Of a DNA stretch of 64,000 nucleotides, positions 51,080 to 60,329 are shown piece by piece. Location of the stretch: the NCBI GenBank assembly GCA_002429385.1, contig DIZL01000005.1:1-64000 (forward strand), in the 5' to 3' direction. This DNA comes from Prolixibacteraceae bacterium UBA6029 (lineage in GTDB: Bacteria > Bacteroidota > Bacteroidia > Bacteroidales > Prolixibacteraceae). A program made the translations under genes and the position numbers. The notes beneath the pieces are model-generated. The model was not told where the DNA came from. It did no database searches and was given only the letters and a program-made list of their open reading frames with translations. Position 1 is the first letter of the stretch. Each line of letters begins with the position of its first letter.

Positions 51080-53731
51080 ATGGAATACAATTTCTCCGAA
51101 ATTGAGCCCAAATGGCAACAATACTGGGAAGAACACCAGACGTTTAAAACTAATAACGACTTCTCAAAACCAAAATATTACGTCCTCGACATGTTTCCCT
51201 ATCCTTCGGGAGCAGGTTTGCATGTGGGACATCCCGAAGGATACACGGCTACCGACATCATCTGCCGTTACAAACGCATGAAAGGGTTCAATGTGCTTCA
51301 CCCCATGGGTTGGGACGCCTTCGGTCTGCCTGCCGAACAGTATGCCATCCAGACCGGAACGCATCCTGCGGTTACAACCAATAAAAACTGCGACAACTTC
51401 CGCCGTCAGATCAAATCTCTTGGATTGAGCTATGACTGGGACCGGGAAATCAATACCACCGATCCGAAATATTTCCGTTGGACCCAATGGATTTTCACCA
51501 AACTGTATAACACCTGGTTCGATGCCGAAGCCGGAAAGGGACGTCCAATCAGTGAACTGCCTATTCCTGCCGACATTCAGGCTAATGGTGCCGTTGCTGT
51601 AAACGAATACATTGGCAAAAAGCGCCTGGCTTATTACGACAATGCCCAGGTATGGTGGTGCCAGTCATGCAAGACTGTATGTGCCAACGAAGAAGTGCTT
51701 ACCGATGGTTCACACGAAAAATGCGGCAACCAGGTGACCCGCAAAAACCTGAAACAATGGTTGCTCCGTATACCTCATTACGCCGAACGTTTGTTACAGG
51801 GGTTGGACGATCTGGACTGGCCTGAAGGCGTGAAAGACATGCAGAAGAATTGGATTGGCAAGTCAGCAGGTGCTGAGGTGGATTTTGCTATCGAAGGGTT
51901 GAACGAAAAACTACGCGTTTATACCACGCGTCCCGACACCCTGTTTGGCGCTACCTATATGGTTGTTTCTCCCGAACACCCCATATTGGAAACTCTGGTG
52001 ACTCCTGAAAACAAAGAAAAATTCAATCAATACATTCAGGCAGCCTCTCTGAAGTCTGACCTTGACCGCACCGAACTGGCCAAGGATAAAACGGGAGTTT
52101 TCACAGGACGAAATGCCATCAACCCGATCACAGGTCTGCCTATCCCAATCTGGGTAGCCGATTATGTGCTGATGGGTTACGGAACCGGAGCCATCATGGC
52201 TGTCCCGGCACACGATAACCGCGACTTCGAGTTCGCCCAAAAGTTCAATATTTCGATTGTCTGCATCCTCGATCCAAAGAGCGCTGATGCGGAAACCCGT
52301 GCCAAAGTATTGGCAGGAGAAGCTTGCTGGACGGAAGATGGCGAATACATCAATTCGGCCAACCCGTCAATTGGTCTTGATCTGAATGGTCTGGGCAAAA
52401 AACAGGGCATCGAGAAAGTAGTGGCATGGCTGGGCGAAAACAATATAGGTAAAGCTACCATCAATTACAGGCTGCGCGATTGGCTGTTCAGCCGTCAGCG
52501 CTATTGGGGCGAGCCATTCCCTGTTATTCACTGGGAAGATGGTGAAGTGACCCTCGTTGAAGATGACCTCCCTGTTGAGTTACCTGCCATGGAGAAATAC
52601 GAACCTGGCGAAGGGGGCGAATCTCCTTTGGCCAACGCTACCGATTGGCTCTATGTTGTTGACAAAAACGGTCGCAAGGGCCGCCGCGAAACCAATACCA
52701 TGCCACAATGGGCCGGATCGTGCTGGTATTACCTGCGTTATATTGATCCGCATAATGATCAATCGATCTTCGACCCCAAGCTCGAGAACTACTGGATGCC
52801 AGTTGATCTTTATGTGGGAGGCGCCGAACATGCCGTATTGCATTTATTGTATTCCCGTTTCTGGCACAAGGTGCTGTTCGATTTAGGAATCGTTTCAACG
52901 CCTGAACCTTTTCAGAAACTGTTTAACCAGGGAATGATCCTTGCTTTTGCCTATGAGACTGCAACAGGGGCAAAGGTTGCAAGTGATCTGGTGGAAGAAA
53001 GGGAAGGTAAATATTTCCATACTGAAACCGGGGAAGAACTGCATCAGATTGTGGCAAAGATGTCGAAATCACTAAAGAATGTAGTGAATCCAGACGATGT
53101 GGTGAACAATTTTGGCGCCGATGCCCTTCGTTTATATGAAATGTTCATGGGTCCGCTCGACGATACAAAGCCCTGGGCTGAAAATGGTGTAAAGGGTGTA
53201 TTTGGCTTCCTGAACCGTGTGGCCCGTTTCTTCGGAACTCCTGAGAATATTGTTGAAGGAGCCGATGATAAGGAAACATTGAAATTGCTCCACCAGACCA
53301 TAAAGAAAGTGGCCTTCGATATCGAGAATATGAAATTCAATACAGGGATCTCGGCCTTGATGGTATTCAACAACCTGGTCATGAAGAAGGGGAAGGTAAG
53401 CCAGCAGACGGCTGAAATATTTGCGAAGTTACTGGCACCCTATGCACCGCATCTTGCCGAAGAATTGTGGCAGCTCTATGGAAATAAGGAGACCCTGGCC
53501 TATGCACCCTGGCCAGAAGTTGACCCTGCGATGCTGACAGAAGAGGTATTCGAATACCCTGTATCATTCAACGGGAAAGTACGTTTCAAGCTTGAAATGC
53601 CTGTTGGCGCTCCGTTAGCCGAAATTGAACAGGCGGTGCTTGCCCATGAAACCTCAGTCAAATGGCTCGAAGGCAAAACCCCGAAAAAGGTAATTGTAGT
53701 TCCGAATAAAATCGTGAACGTGGTCATTTAA
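51080..53731 (+). CDS. leuS: Leucyl-tRNA synthetase
   Basis: Charges tRNA-Leu. The ATG at 51080 ([16 protein letters not shown]) gives 883 residues; the open frame from 51020 would contain the -7 promoter box TATCTTTG (51035-51042), so the internal start is preferred. Class I signatures are complete: the HIGH motif as HVGH in [16 protein letters not shown] (residues 48-51) and KMSKS in [16 protein letters not shown] (near 660). The CP1 editing domain is present ([20 protein letters not shown], and [19 protein letters not shown] with the conserved Asp). The zinc-type segment is [15 protein letters not shown]. The C-terminal anticodon domain ends in [14 protein letters not shown]. It is monocistronic. 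Confidence 0.97.
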   Translation: MEYNFSEIEPKWQQYWEEHQTFKTNNDFSKPKYYVLDMFPYPSGAGLHVGHPEGYTATDIICRYKRMKGFNVLHPMGWDAFGLPAEQYAIQTGTHPAVTTNKNCDNFRRQIKSLGLSYDWDREINTTDPKYFRWTQWIFTKLYNTWFDAEAGKGRPISELPIPADIQANGAVAVNEYIGKKRLAYYDNAQVWWCQSCKTVCANEEVLTDGSHEKCGNQVTRKNLKQWLLRIPHYAERLLQGLDDLDWPEGVKDMQKNWIGKSAGAEVDFAIEGLNEKLRVYTTRPDTLFGATYMVVSPEHPILETLVTPENKEKFNQYIQAASLKSDLDRTELAKDKTGVFTGRNAINPITGLPIPIWVADYVLMGYGTGAIMAVPAHDNRDFEFAQKFNISIVCILDPKSADAETRAKVLAGEACWTEDGEYINSANPSIGLDLNGLGKKQGIEKVVAWLGENNIGKATINYRLRDWLFSRQRYWGEPFPVIHWEDGEVTLVEDDLPVELPAMEKYEPGEGGESPLANATDWLYVVDKNGRKGRRETNTMPQWAGSCWYYLRYIDPHNDQSIFDPKLENYWMPVDLYVGGAEHAVLHLLYSRFWHKVLFDLGIVSTPEPFQKLFNQGMILAFAYETATGAKVASDLVEEREGKYFHTETGEELHQIVAKMSKSLKNVVNPDDVVNNFGADALRLYEMFMGPLDDTKPWAENGVKGVFGFLNRVARFFGTPENIVEGADDKETLKLLHQTIKKVAFDIENMKFNTGISALMVFNNLVMKKGKVSQQTAEIFAKLLAPYAPHLAEELWQLYGNKETLAYAPWPEVDPAMLTEEVFEYPVSFNGKVRFKLEMPVGAPLAEIEQAVLAHETSVKWLEGKTPKKVIVVPNKIVNVVI

Positions 53732-53762
53732 GAAATCAGGAATAAAGGATATAGGAAAAAGG

Positions 53763-53797
53763 AAAAGCGCGGGATGAGAGTTCTGCGCTTTTTTTGT
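53763..53797 (+). terminator. Terminator of leuS
   Basis: AAAAGCGC (53763-53770) pairs with GCGCTTTT (53785-53792), followed by further T residues, 32 bases after the stop codon. Confidence 0.8.
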
Positions 53798-53866
53798 GAT
53801 CTTATCCAGATTCGTTATCTTTGAAGACAGGAAACCGAACGACAATTACGATTAAATTATACTTCC

Positions 53867-54007
53867 ATGGATGACACTACTGAAGAAGAGGCTGGACTTT
53901 CGGATGAAATGCAGATCGAATTAGAAAGAAGGTATCAATATGTTCTGGAAAATCCTCTGGAAGGGAAGAGTTGGGAGGAAGTGAAAAATGGACTTCTTAA
54001 CCGATAA
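53867..54007 (+). CDS. Small orphan antitoxin-like peptide
   Basis: A 46-residue acidic peptide (MDDTTEEEAGLSDEMQIELE, then RRYQYVLENPLEGKSWEEVK). The second half has the pattern of the addiction-module component family, in which an ERR helix is followed by a Gly and WEEVK near the C-terminus; that part normally wraps a ParE/RelE toxin. No toxin follows: the next gene encodes a small lipoprotein. It is either a solitary antitoxin or the surviving end of a decayed module. It lies between leuS and the lipoprotein gene, 12 bases before the latter. Confidence 0.55.
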   Translation: MDDTTEEEAGLSDEMQIELERRYQYVLENPLEGKSWEEVKNGLLNR

Positions 54008-54019
54008 TTATCTCCTCGC

Positions 54020-54247
54020 ATGAAAAGGTATCAAAACCAAATTATAACATTTCTTCTCGCAAGCGTATTTTTAGTATTCGGAACGGGTTGCCAGGTATTT
54101 CATAAGCAGCATCGTTCGAGAGGGGTAATCATTGAAAGCCGGCCGGCTGGCAGAAAATCAGTTGAAAAGGAGAAAAAGATCACTGCGAAAAGGGATGCCA
54201 GACTTTCATCTCACGGGAAAGTAAAGAAACACAGGAAGAGAAGATAA
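54020..54247 (+). CDS. Small, very basic predicted lipoprotein
   Basis: A 75-residue protein with a lipoprotein signal (ITFLLASVFLVFGTGC, lipidated Cys 24) and a mature part rich in Lys and Arg (KSVEKEKKITAKRDARLSSH, ending KKHRKRR). I recognise no family. The strongly basic, probably unfolded tail could interact with LPS phosphates, peptidoglycan or nucleic acid, but this is inference. It is 12 bases downstream of the antitoxin-like peptide, on the same strand, and element C follows it. Confidence 0.55.
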   Translation: MKRYQNQIITFLLASVFLVFGTGCQVFHKQHRSRGVIIESRPAGRKSVEKEKKITAKRDARLSSHGKVKKHRKRR

Positions 54248-54319
54248 ACTAAAATAACCGTATGTGATTTCTCCAACTTGTTATCTCCCAATATTCACTG
54301 CCAGGGTAAAACTTCTCAT

Positions 54320-54610
54320 TATTCCAAAGGCAGTCCAATCAGATGCATTCCAAAGCTGAAATTAATCACCCGCCTACAAAACTTTTCCCCTGAAAAGTTA
54401 ATAACCCTTATTGCCTGCTAACTGGGCAGTATCGGAGTGCCTGTTTGAGTATACAATAAGTATACAATGAGAGTAGCATCAGTGTACCTTATGTGTTTCT
54501 GAACACACAAGGTACACACAAGGTACACACAATGTACACACAAGGTATACACAAGGTGACAGTCGATACTTGCCCGTTAGTAAGGGGAAGGTGGTGGGTT
54601 TACTGTTTGT
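54320..54610 (+). repeat. Palindromic 11-bp-period element C
   Basis: Fills the 456-base gap between the small lipoprotein gene and gcvP; no gene is seen. A run of 11-base words CACACAAGGTA occupies 54504-54558 (five units, two with single changes). The central hairpin pairs GTGTACCTTATGTGTT (54482-54497) with AACACACAAGGTACAC (54502-54517) at 15 of 16 positions. Outer arms CTAACTGGGCAGTATCG (54418-54434) and CGATACTTGCCCGTTAG (inverted, about 54564-54580) are also near-complements. The left flank has CACCCGCCT (54367-54375) and ACTTTTCCCCTG (54381-54392), shared with B, and CCAATCAGATG-ATT (about 54335-54350), shared with D. The left arm's own 11-mers (GTATACAATAA, GTATACAATGA) have diverged. 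Confidence 0.8.
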
Positions 54611-54643
54611 GGCTTGCAGTATCGCTGAGATAGGCGTATGAAT

Positions 54644-54680
54644 AAAAAATCCTGACAGGTTTTATAAACCTGTCAGGATT
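54644..54680 (-). terminator. Terminator of gcvP, CCTGACAGG type
   Basis: AATCCTGACAGGTTT (54648-54662) and AAACCTGTCAGGATT (54666-54680) are perfect complements. The A-run at 54644-54649 supplies the U-tract for the minus-strand transcript. The same word forms the repeat at 17793-17825. Confidence 0.88.
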
Positions 54681-54703
54681 AACTATCTCAAAATTTTCTT
54701 TCC

Positions 54704-57568
54704 TTATTTATAGCTCTCCATCGGTTCGCAGGTGCATACCAGATTACGGTCTCCATACGCATCATCGACACGGGCTACTGGTGGCCAGTATTTGTTTTCC
54801 TTGAGCCAGGAAAGCGGGAATACTGCTGTCTGACGGCTGTAGGAATGGTTCCAGTCGTCGGCAGTAACTACCTCCGAGGTATGAGGTGCATTTTTCAATG
54901 GATTATCATCCTTATCCATTGCTCCTGAAGCTACGGCCTGTATCTCATTGTAAATGCTGTTCATGACTTCGATAAACCGGTCCAGTTCCTGTTTTGATTC
55001 GCTCTCGGTGGGTTCAACCATCAGTGTACCGTGAACGGGAAACGAAAGGGTAGGGGCATGAAAGCCATAATCCATGAGTCGTTTGGAGATGTCGGTCTCT
55101 GAGATTCCTGAGGAGGCTTTCAGATGACGACATTCGAGAATCATTTCATGGGCACAGCGTCCAAATTCGCCGGTATATAAAACTCCGTAGTTATCTTTAA
55201 GGGCATGGGCGATGTAGTTGGCGTTCAGAATAGCTATTTCAGAGGCTCGTTTAAGTCCATCGGCACCCAGCATTTTGATGTATCCATAAGTGATCGGGAG
55301 CACTGAAGCGCTGCCCCAGGGAGCAGCCGATACGGCAGTAATCCCCACATGCCCGTTGTTCATGACTGGATGCGAAGGAAGAAATTCAACCAGATGTGGA
55401 GCAACGCAAATAGGACCAACACCCGGACCGCCACCTCCGTGAGGAATGGCAAAGGTCTTGTGCAGGTTCAGGTGGCAAACATCGGCTCCGATACGGCTCG
55501 GATTGGTCAGTCCAACCTGTGCATTCATGTTGGCCCCGTCCATGTATACCTGTCCGCCATGCGCATGAATAATCTCGCACAATTGGGTGATAGAGGATTC
55601 ATAAACCCCGTGGGTCGATGGATAGGTCACCATAAAACACGATAAAGTATCTTTGAATTCTTCAGCTTTCTGACGCAAGGCTTCCACGTCAATATTCCCA
55701 CGTTCGTCGCAGGGAGTCACTACCACCTTCATGCCAGCCATAACAGCGCTTGCGGGGTTGGTTCCATGAGCCGATGATGGAATGAGTACTACATTTCGGT
55801 GTGCATCGCCACGGCTGATGTGGTATTGACGGATCACCATCAAACCTGCATATTCACCTGCCGCACCCGAATTGGGTTGCAGGCTTACATCGGCAAAACC
55901 GGTAATTTCAGCCAGATCACGCCTTAGTTCTTCCATCATTTCATGGTATCCGCGAGCCTGATTCTTTGGCACAAACGGGTGAATGCCCCCAAATTCAATC
56001 CAGCTTAATGGAAGCATTTCAGTGGCAGCATTTAGCTTCATGGTACACGAACCAAGTGGAATCATGGAGTGGGTAAGCGAAATATCTTTGTGTTCGAGCT
56101 TCTTGATATAGCGAACCATTTCGGTTTCGGAGCGGTATTTATTAAATACTTCCTGCTGCATAAATGGCGAAGTTCTCAGGAATTTAGGCTGGATCGTAGA
56201 AACTACAGGATATTCAGTTATTGTTCCGTGTGGTTTATTGGCCGCTTTGGCAAATACTTCAATGATCCAGTTGATGTCGTCCAGGTTGGTGGTTTCATCG
56301 ATACTAAGGCCTACTTCACCATTTGCGAAGTAGCGGAAGTTCATTTCCAGTTCGAGCGACAACCATTCAATATCCTCTCGTTTCACGTGGCGTGGAAGGG
56401 CAAAACGAACGGTATCAAAATAGGTGCTGTTAAGTTGTGTATAACCCAATGCCGAGATTTCTTTTTCGAGCAGGGTAGCGATACCATGGATGCGGGTGGC
56501 GATTTGGGTGATTCCTTCAGGTCCGTGATAGACGGCATAGAATCCAGCCATATTTGACAGCAGTGCCTGGGAAGTACAAATATTGGAAGTAGCTTTTTCG
56601 CGTTTAATATGCTGTTCGCGGGTTTGGAGAGCCATTCTTAATGCACGATTGCCATAAACGTCTTTGCTGACACCAATGATACGGCCTGGCATTGTTCTTT
56701 TGTACCCGTCTTTGGTAGCAAAGAAAGCTGCATGTGGACCACCGTATCCCATGGGTACCCCAAATCGCTGGGCACTTCCGAAAACGATATCTGCTCCCCA
56801 TTCTCCCGGAGGAGTGAGGATCGACAAACTGAGCAGGTCGGCAGCTACAGAAACGAGTATTTCTTTTTCGTGGGCAGCTTTTACCAGTGATGAATAATCG
56901 ATGATTTGTCCGTCTGAATTGGGATATTGAACGATTGCTCCAAAAGAATTTTCATCGAGATCAAAGTTTTTCCAGTCGGCTACCCTTAATTCGATACCCA
57001 GGGGGTTGGCCCTTGTAATAAGTACGTCGAGTGTTTGGGGCCAGATCTTTTCGTCGACCCAAATAACGTTGGCATCCGCTTTTGCCTTGGCACGTGAACG
57101 CGAATTATGCATCATGATCATAGCTTCGGCTGCCGATGTAGCTTCGTCGAGCAGACCTGCATTGGCCAGTTCCATTCCGGTCAGATCGCATACCATGGTC
57201 TGGAAATTCAGCAGCGCTTCCAGCCTGCCTTGTGAAATCTCAGCCTGATAGGGGGTGTAGCTGGTATACCAGACCGGGTTTTCGAGCACATTCCGGAGAA
57301 TGACTGCCGGGGTGATTGTGTCGTAATAACCCATACCGATGTAAGTATTGTATACCTTATTTTTAGAGGCCAGGGCCAGAATTTTACGGAAATACTGACG
57401 TTCGGTTAGTCCATCTTCCAGATTGAGTGGTTTTTTCAATCTGATGTTTTCAGGAACGGTCTCGTTCATTAACTCATCCAATGACATAACACCAATGGTT
57501 TCGAGCATCTCCTGAATTTCCTGATCGCGCGGACCAATGTGGCGCATTACAAATTTATCGCTTGCCAT
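54704..57568 (-). CDS. gcvP: Glycine dehydrogenase (decarboxylating), P-protein
   Basis: The PLP-dependent P-protein of the glycine cleavage system, which decarboxylates glycine and passes the aminomethyl group to the H-protein lipoyl arm. At 954 residues it is the fused single-chain form, with N-terminal and C-terminal halves that are separate GcvPA/GcvPB in other organisms. Features: SDKFVMRHIGPRDQEIQEML at the start, YTPYQAEISQGRLEALLNFQ, SLTHSMIPLGSCTMKLNAAT, HGTNPASAVMAGMKVV, and the PLP-lysine site NLHKTFAIPHGGGGPGVGPI. No gcvT or gcvH is adjacent, so the other subunits lie elsewhere. It is monocistronic with its own terminator. Confidence 0.97.
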   Translation of the reverse strand: MASDKFVMRHIGPRDQEIQEMLETIGVMSLDELMNETVPENIRLKKPLNLEDGLTERQYFRKILALASKNKVYNTYIGMGYYDTITPAVILRNVLENPVWYTSYTPYQAEISQGRLEALLNFQTMVCDLTGMELANAGLLDEATSAAEAMIMMHNSRSRAKAKADANVIWVDEKIWPQTLDVLITRANPLGIELRVADWKNFDLDENSFGAIVQYPNSDGQIIDYSSLVKAAHEKEILVSVAADLLSLSILTPPGEWGADIVFGSAQRFGVPMGYGGPHAAFFATKDGYKRTMPGRIIGVSKDVYGNRALRMALQTREQHIKREKATSNICTSQALLSNMAGFYAVYHGPEGITQIATRIHGIATLLEKEISALGYTQLNSTYFDTVRFALPRHVKREDIEWLSLELEMNFRYFANGEVGLSIDETTNLDDINWIIEVFAKAANKPHGTITEYPVVSTIQPKFLRTSPFMQQEVFNKYRSETEMVRYIKKLEHKDISLTHSMIPLGSCTMKLNAATEMLPLSWIEFGGIHPFVPKNQARGYHEMMEELRRDLAEITGFADVSLQPNSGAAGEYAGLMVIRQYHISRGDAHRNVVLIPSSAHGTNPASAVMAGMKVVVTPCDERGNIDVEALRQKAEEFKDTLSCFMVTYPSTHGVYESSITQLCEIIHAHGGQVYMDGANMNAQVGLTNPSRIGADVCHLNLHKTFAIPHGGGGPGVGPICVAPHLVEFLPSHPVMNNGHVGITAVSAAPWGSASVLPITYGYIKMLGADGLKRASEIAILNANYIAHALKDNYGVLYTGEFGRCAHEMILECRHLKASSGISETDISKRLMDYGFHAPTLSFPVHGTLMVEPTESESKQELDRFIEVMNSIYNEIQAVASGAMDKDDNPLKNAPHTSEVVTADDWNHSYSRQTAVFPLSWLKENKYWPPVARVDDAYGDRNLVCTCEPMESYK

Positions 57569-57676
57569 GTTTTATATATTTTGCTGTTATTTTGAGGGTG
57601 CAATGTTATGAGTTTCGTTGATTGGAAAAAATGATTTTTGCGGTTATTCAATATCCGGTCAAAACAATCAGTAAAT

Positions 57677-57901
57677 TCATACTGTCTTTAATGTTTTCTG
57701 CTTATTCCGAAGCATTAAGATCGCCTTTTCTGCTCTTGATCGTCGGGTTTCCTCCTGCTTTGCTGAACCAACCCAATCACAATAGCCCTTTTTGTATGAT
57801 TTGGTCAATGTTTCAAAGAAGTCGTTTGCTTCTTTGTCTTTTTCAAGAAGTGACTGAAGTTCAGATGGAATTCCTTCAATAGTTTGTTCTGGTTTGATCA
57901 T
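57677..57901 (-). CDS. Small YdeI/OmpD-associated-domain protein
   Basis: A 74-residue protein matching the C-terminal helical part of the YdeI/OmpD-associated family (former bacteriocin-protection annotation): FFETLTKSYKKGYCDWVGSA, then KQEETRRSRAEKAILMLRNK. Full-length YdeI proteins are about 190 residues; short stand-alone versions occur in Bacteroidota, so this need not be a fragment. It has its own ATG. It is cytoplasmic with no signal sequence. Its role is unknown. It lies between gcvP and the MBL hydrolase, all on the minus strand. Confidence 0.75.
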   Translation of the reverse strand: MIKPEQTIEGIPSELQSLLEKDKEANDFFETLTKSYKKGYCDWVGSAKQEETRRSRAEKAILMLRNKQKTLKTV

Positions 57902-57949
57902 TTTAATCGATTGAATCTTTTTATATTATTATTTTGACAGCGCTAAAAG

Positions 57950-58588
57950 TTAGGTCAGAAAGGGATTGCTTTTCTTTTCAAAACCGATAGTTGTTTCAGG
58001 GCCATGACCACAATAGACCACTGTTTCAGGGGGTAAAGTGAGGAGTTTGGTTTTAATATTATGCGTCAGTTGTTCAAAGCTTCCTCCGGGAAGGTCTGTA
58101 CGTCCGATGCTGCCGTAAAAGAGAACGTCACCGGCAATCAGTATCTTTTGTTCAGGATTGTAAAATACTACTCCGCCCGGGGAATGTCCCGGTGCTGCGA
58201 TAACTTTTAGATAGGAGTTTCCAAAAGTGATCAGATCATCTTCCTTAAAAAATGTATCAGGGGCATCTACCGGTTCCATTGGGATACCAAACATATCTCC
58301 GTGTTCAGATGCACGTTCAACCAAAGAGACCTCATCAGCATGAATTTCGAACTGAAGATGATATTTCGTGCGGCAATGAGTTACACCCATGATGTGATCG
58401 AAATGACAATGCGTATTGATCAGGTGGACTGGCTTTAAGTGATTTTCAGAAATGTACCGGTCGAGTTCTTGTCTTTCATAATCGAAAAAGCAGCCTGCAT
58501 CGATAATTACACATTCTTTGGTTTCATCAAAAAGGATAAATGTGTTTTCCTGAACAGGATTAAAGGTGAATTTTTTAATCTGGAACAT
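57950..58588 (-). CDS. MBL-fold metallohydrolase (glyoxalase II-like)
   Basis: A 212-residue metallo-beta-lactamase-fold hydrolase. The metal-binding HxHxDH motif is NTHCHFDHIMG (residues 60-65). Further ligands are in APGHSPGGVVF, AGDVLFYGSIGRTDLPGG (Asp) and YCGHGPETTIGFEK (His). This is the short glyoxalase II/YcbL-like subgroup without the C-terminal glutathione-binding helices, so the substrate is probably a thioester but is not defined. The stop-to-start distance to pcm (downstream end at 58618) is 29 bases, so pcm and this gene are likely co-transcribed. Confidence 0.9.
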   Translation of the reverse strand: MFQIKKFTFNPVQENTFILFDETKECVIIDAGCFFDYERQELDRYISENHLKPVHLINTHCHFDHIMGVTHCRTKYHLQFEIHADEVSLVERASEHGDMFGIPMEPVDAPDTFFKEDDLITFGNSYLKVIAAPGHSPGGVVFYNPEQKILIAGDVLFYGSIGRTDLPGGSFEQLTHNIKTKLLTLPPETVVYCGHGPETTIGFEKKSNPFLT

Positions 58589-58617
58589 CTGTTTGTGTCT
58601 TTATTGTAAATTTCATT

Positions 58618-59268
58618 CTATTTATCGGTTCCTTTTAACATCGGAACAAATACAAAAGTTCCGTGCCCTTCCTTGTAATATTCCGTTTCGCTTGTTTTCA
58701 CCAAAACATACATGGTTTGTTTTTCACGCGGTCCCATGGGAATCACCATGCGTCCGCCAACTTTCAGCTGGGCAAGCAGGTCTTCAGGAATTACAGGGGC
58801 TCCGGCGGTAATAATGATTTTATCGAAAGGGCCATAAGTAGGTAATCCTTTATAGCCATCGCCAAAAAAGAACTTAGGATTATAGCCGATTTGTGGAAGA
58901 AGTGACTGGGATTTAAGGTACAATTCCCGCTGTCTTTCTATGGTATAGACTGTTGCTCCCATTTCGATCAGCACTGCAGCCTGATACCCTGAGCCGGTTC
59001 CTATTTCCAGAATTTTGTCATACCGTTCGACCTGTAAAAGCAGAGTTTGTATCGCCACGGTAAAGGGCTGGCTGATTGTTTGTCCCGAACCAATGGGAAA
59101 GGCCTGATCTTTATAGGCAAACTGAATAAAACTGTGATCCATGAACAGGTGTCGCGGCACTTGTCCGATAGCTGCAAGTACTTTATCGTCTTTAATTCCT
59201 TTGATACGTAAACATTCCACCAATCTTTTTCGTAACCCTTGAAGACGCATTGTATCCTGAAACTCCAT
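58618..59268 (-). CDS. pcm: Protein-L-isoaspartate O-methyltransferase
   Basis: Repairs isoaspartyl residues in aged proteins using S-adenosylmethionine. The ATG at 59268 (MEFQDTMRLQGLRKRLVECL) gives 216 residues; the in-frame TTG at 59286 is less likely because a -7-like box overlaps it. Motifs: VPRHLFMDHSF, PIGSGQTISQPFTVA (substrate loop), the SAM-binding LEIGTGSGYQAAVL, VYTIERQRELY, and DKIIITAGAPVIPEDLLAQL. The length is typical. It is followed by the MBL hydrolase on the same strand. Confidence 0.94.
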   Translation of the reverse strand: MEFQDTMRLQGLRKRLVECLRIKGIKDDKVLAAIGQVPRHLFMDHSFIQFAYKDQAFPIGSGQTISQPFTVAIQTLLLQVERYDKILEIGTGSGYQAAVLIEMGATVYTIERQRELYLKSQSLLPQIGYNPKFFFGDGYKGLPTYGPFDKIIITAGAPVIPEDLLAQLKVGGRMVIPMGPREKQTMYVLVKTSETEYYKEGHGTFVFVPMLKGTDK

Positions 59269-59404
59269 AAAAAATGCTTTTTTCAAATTTAACCAAATAA
59301 TGCTTCAAAATGATTTCTGATATCAAACAATATTAACAATCGACGTTGAAAAGTATTTCCACCAACAATATTACGGTTTTTTAATTTATTCCTATTTTGC
59401 ATGA

Positions 59405-60247
59405 ATGATTAAACTTGGAATTTTTGGTGATCAGACAACCAATCCCGAACTTCTGTATCAGTTAAAAAAGATGCCTGAAGTTGGGGTAACAGGCGTTTAT
59501 TTTTCAGGAAATACCATCGTTCCGGATGGTTTTACCGGTTTTTCGAGCCCGACGGGTTTAATGGATAGTGCAGATTCTATCCTGATTTTGAGCGATAAAA
59601 GTATCAGTAATGACTTGGTCCGATTGATTTTGAGGAAAAGCAAACATATTTACCTTAAAACTATGCCGAATTTTCATATCAGCGAAATAAAGGAGCTGAT
59701 TGATCTGGAAAAGGAAGCAGGAATAGTCACTTTTATTTATAATCCATTTAATTTCATTCCATATCTTGATCCTTTTATCAACAAATATGAAAAACCTTTA
59801 TTGATAAATCTTCGGACATGTTTCGAAGGTCAGGTAATCAAACCTTCACATGAGATGTTACTTTTAGTGACTGCACTGAACCGCCTGGTTCAAAGCAACT
59901 ATAAAAACATTGCTGTATTTGGACTAAACACATCCGGTAAAAAGCTAATACTAAACCTTAGGGTAGAATATAATAACGGGTGCGTAATCAACCTGACGCT
60001 TTCGGAGGAGAAAATGCCAGGACATTGTGAAATATCTGATCAAAATGGGATAAGCAACTTTAGTTTTCAAACGCCGTTGTATCTCTCGTATCCTTATTTA
60101 AATCAGGAATATACAGCAATCAGCAATTTCGTCCGGCATATCCAGCGCCAGGACAAAAAGGCAAACTCATTCGATAATCTCCTGAGTGGTGTTCAGATAG
60201 TACATGACATCCGGGAACACTTGCGTTTTAATGGAATAGTTTTTTAA
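59405..60247 (+). CDS. Uncharacterised Gfo/Idh/MocA-like protein
   Basis: A 280-residue protein with a Rossmann-like beginning (IKLGIFGDQTTNPELLYQLK) and then VTGVYFSGN, ADSILILSDKSISNDLVRLI and HIYLKTMPNFHISEIKELID. This is the secondary-structure order of Gfo/Idh/MocA oxidoreductases. However, the Gly-rich nucleotide loop is altered (GDQTTNPE where GxGxxG is expected), and the catalytic EKP motif is not evident: LKTMP occupies that position. It may have lost enzymatic activity. It precedes the sugar-phosphate transferase by 82 bases on the same strand, so a role in surface polysaccharide synthesis is possible but unproven. Confidence 0.55.
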   Translation: MIKLGIFGDQTTNPELLYQLKKMPEVGVTGVYFSGNTIVPDGFTGFSSPTGLMDSADSILILSDKSISNDLVRLILRKSKHIYLKTMPNFHISEIKELIDLEKEAGIVTFIYNPFNFIPYLDPFINKYEKPLLINLRTCFEGQVIKPSHEMLLLVTALNRLVQSNYKNIAVFGLNTSGKKLILNLRVEYNNGCVINLTLSEEKMPGHCEISDQNGISNFSFQTPLYLSYPYLNQEYTAISNFVRHIQRQDKKANSFDNLLSGVQIVHDIREHLRFNGIVF

Positions 60248-60329
60248 CGTTAAAAGTATACTTTTGTCACAATATTTTTTGAAGTGATGCGTTGGACAAT
60301 ACGTATGTATTACTAACCAAACAGTTTTT

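Noticed and set aside
54020..54247. Ribosomal-protein or histone-like identity for the basic small protein
   Set aside because: It has a clear lipoprotein signal and cysteine, so it is exported; no ribosomal or HU motif is present.
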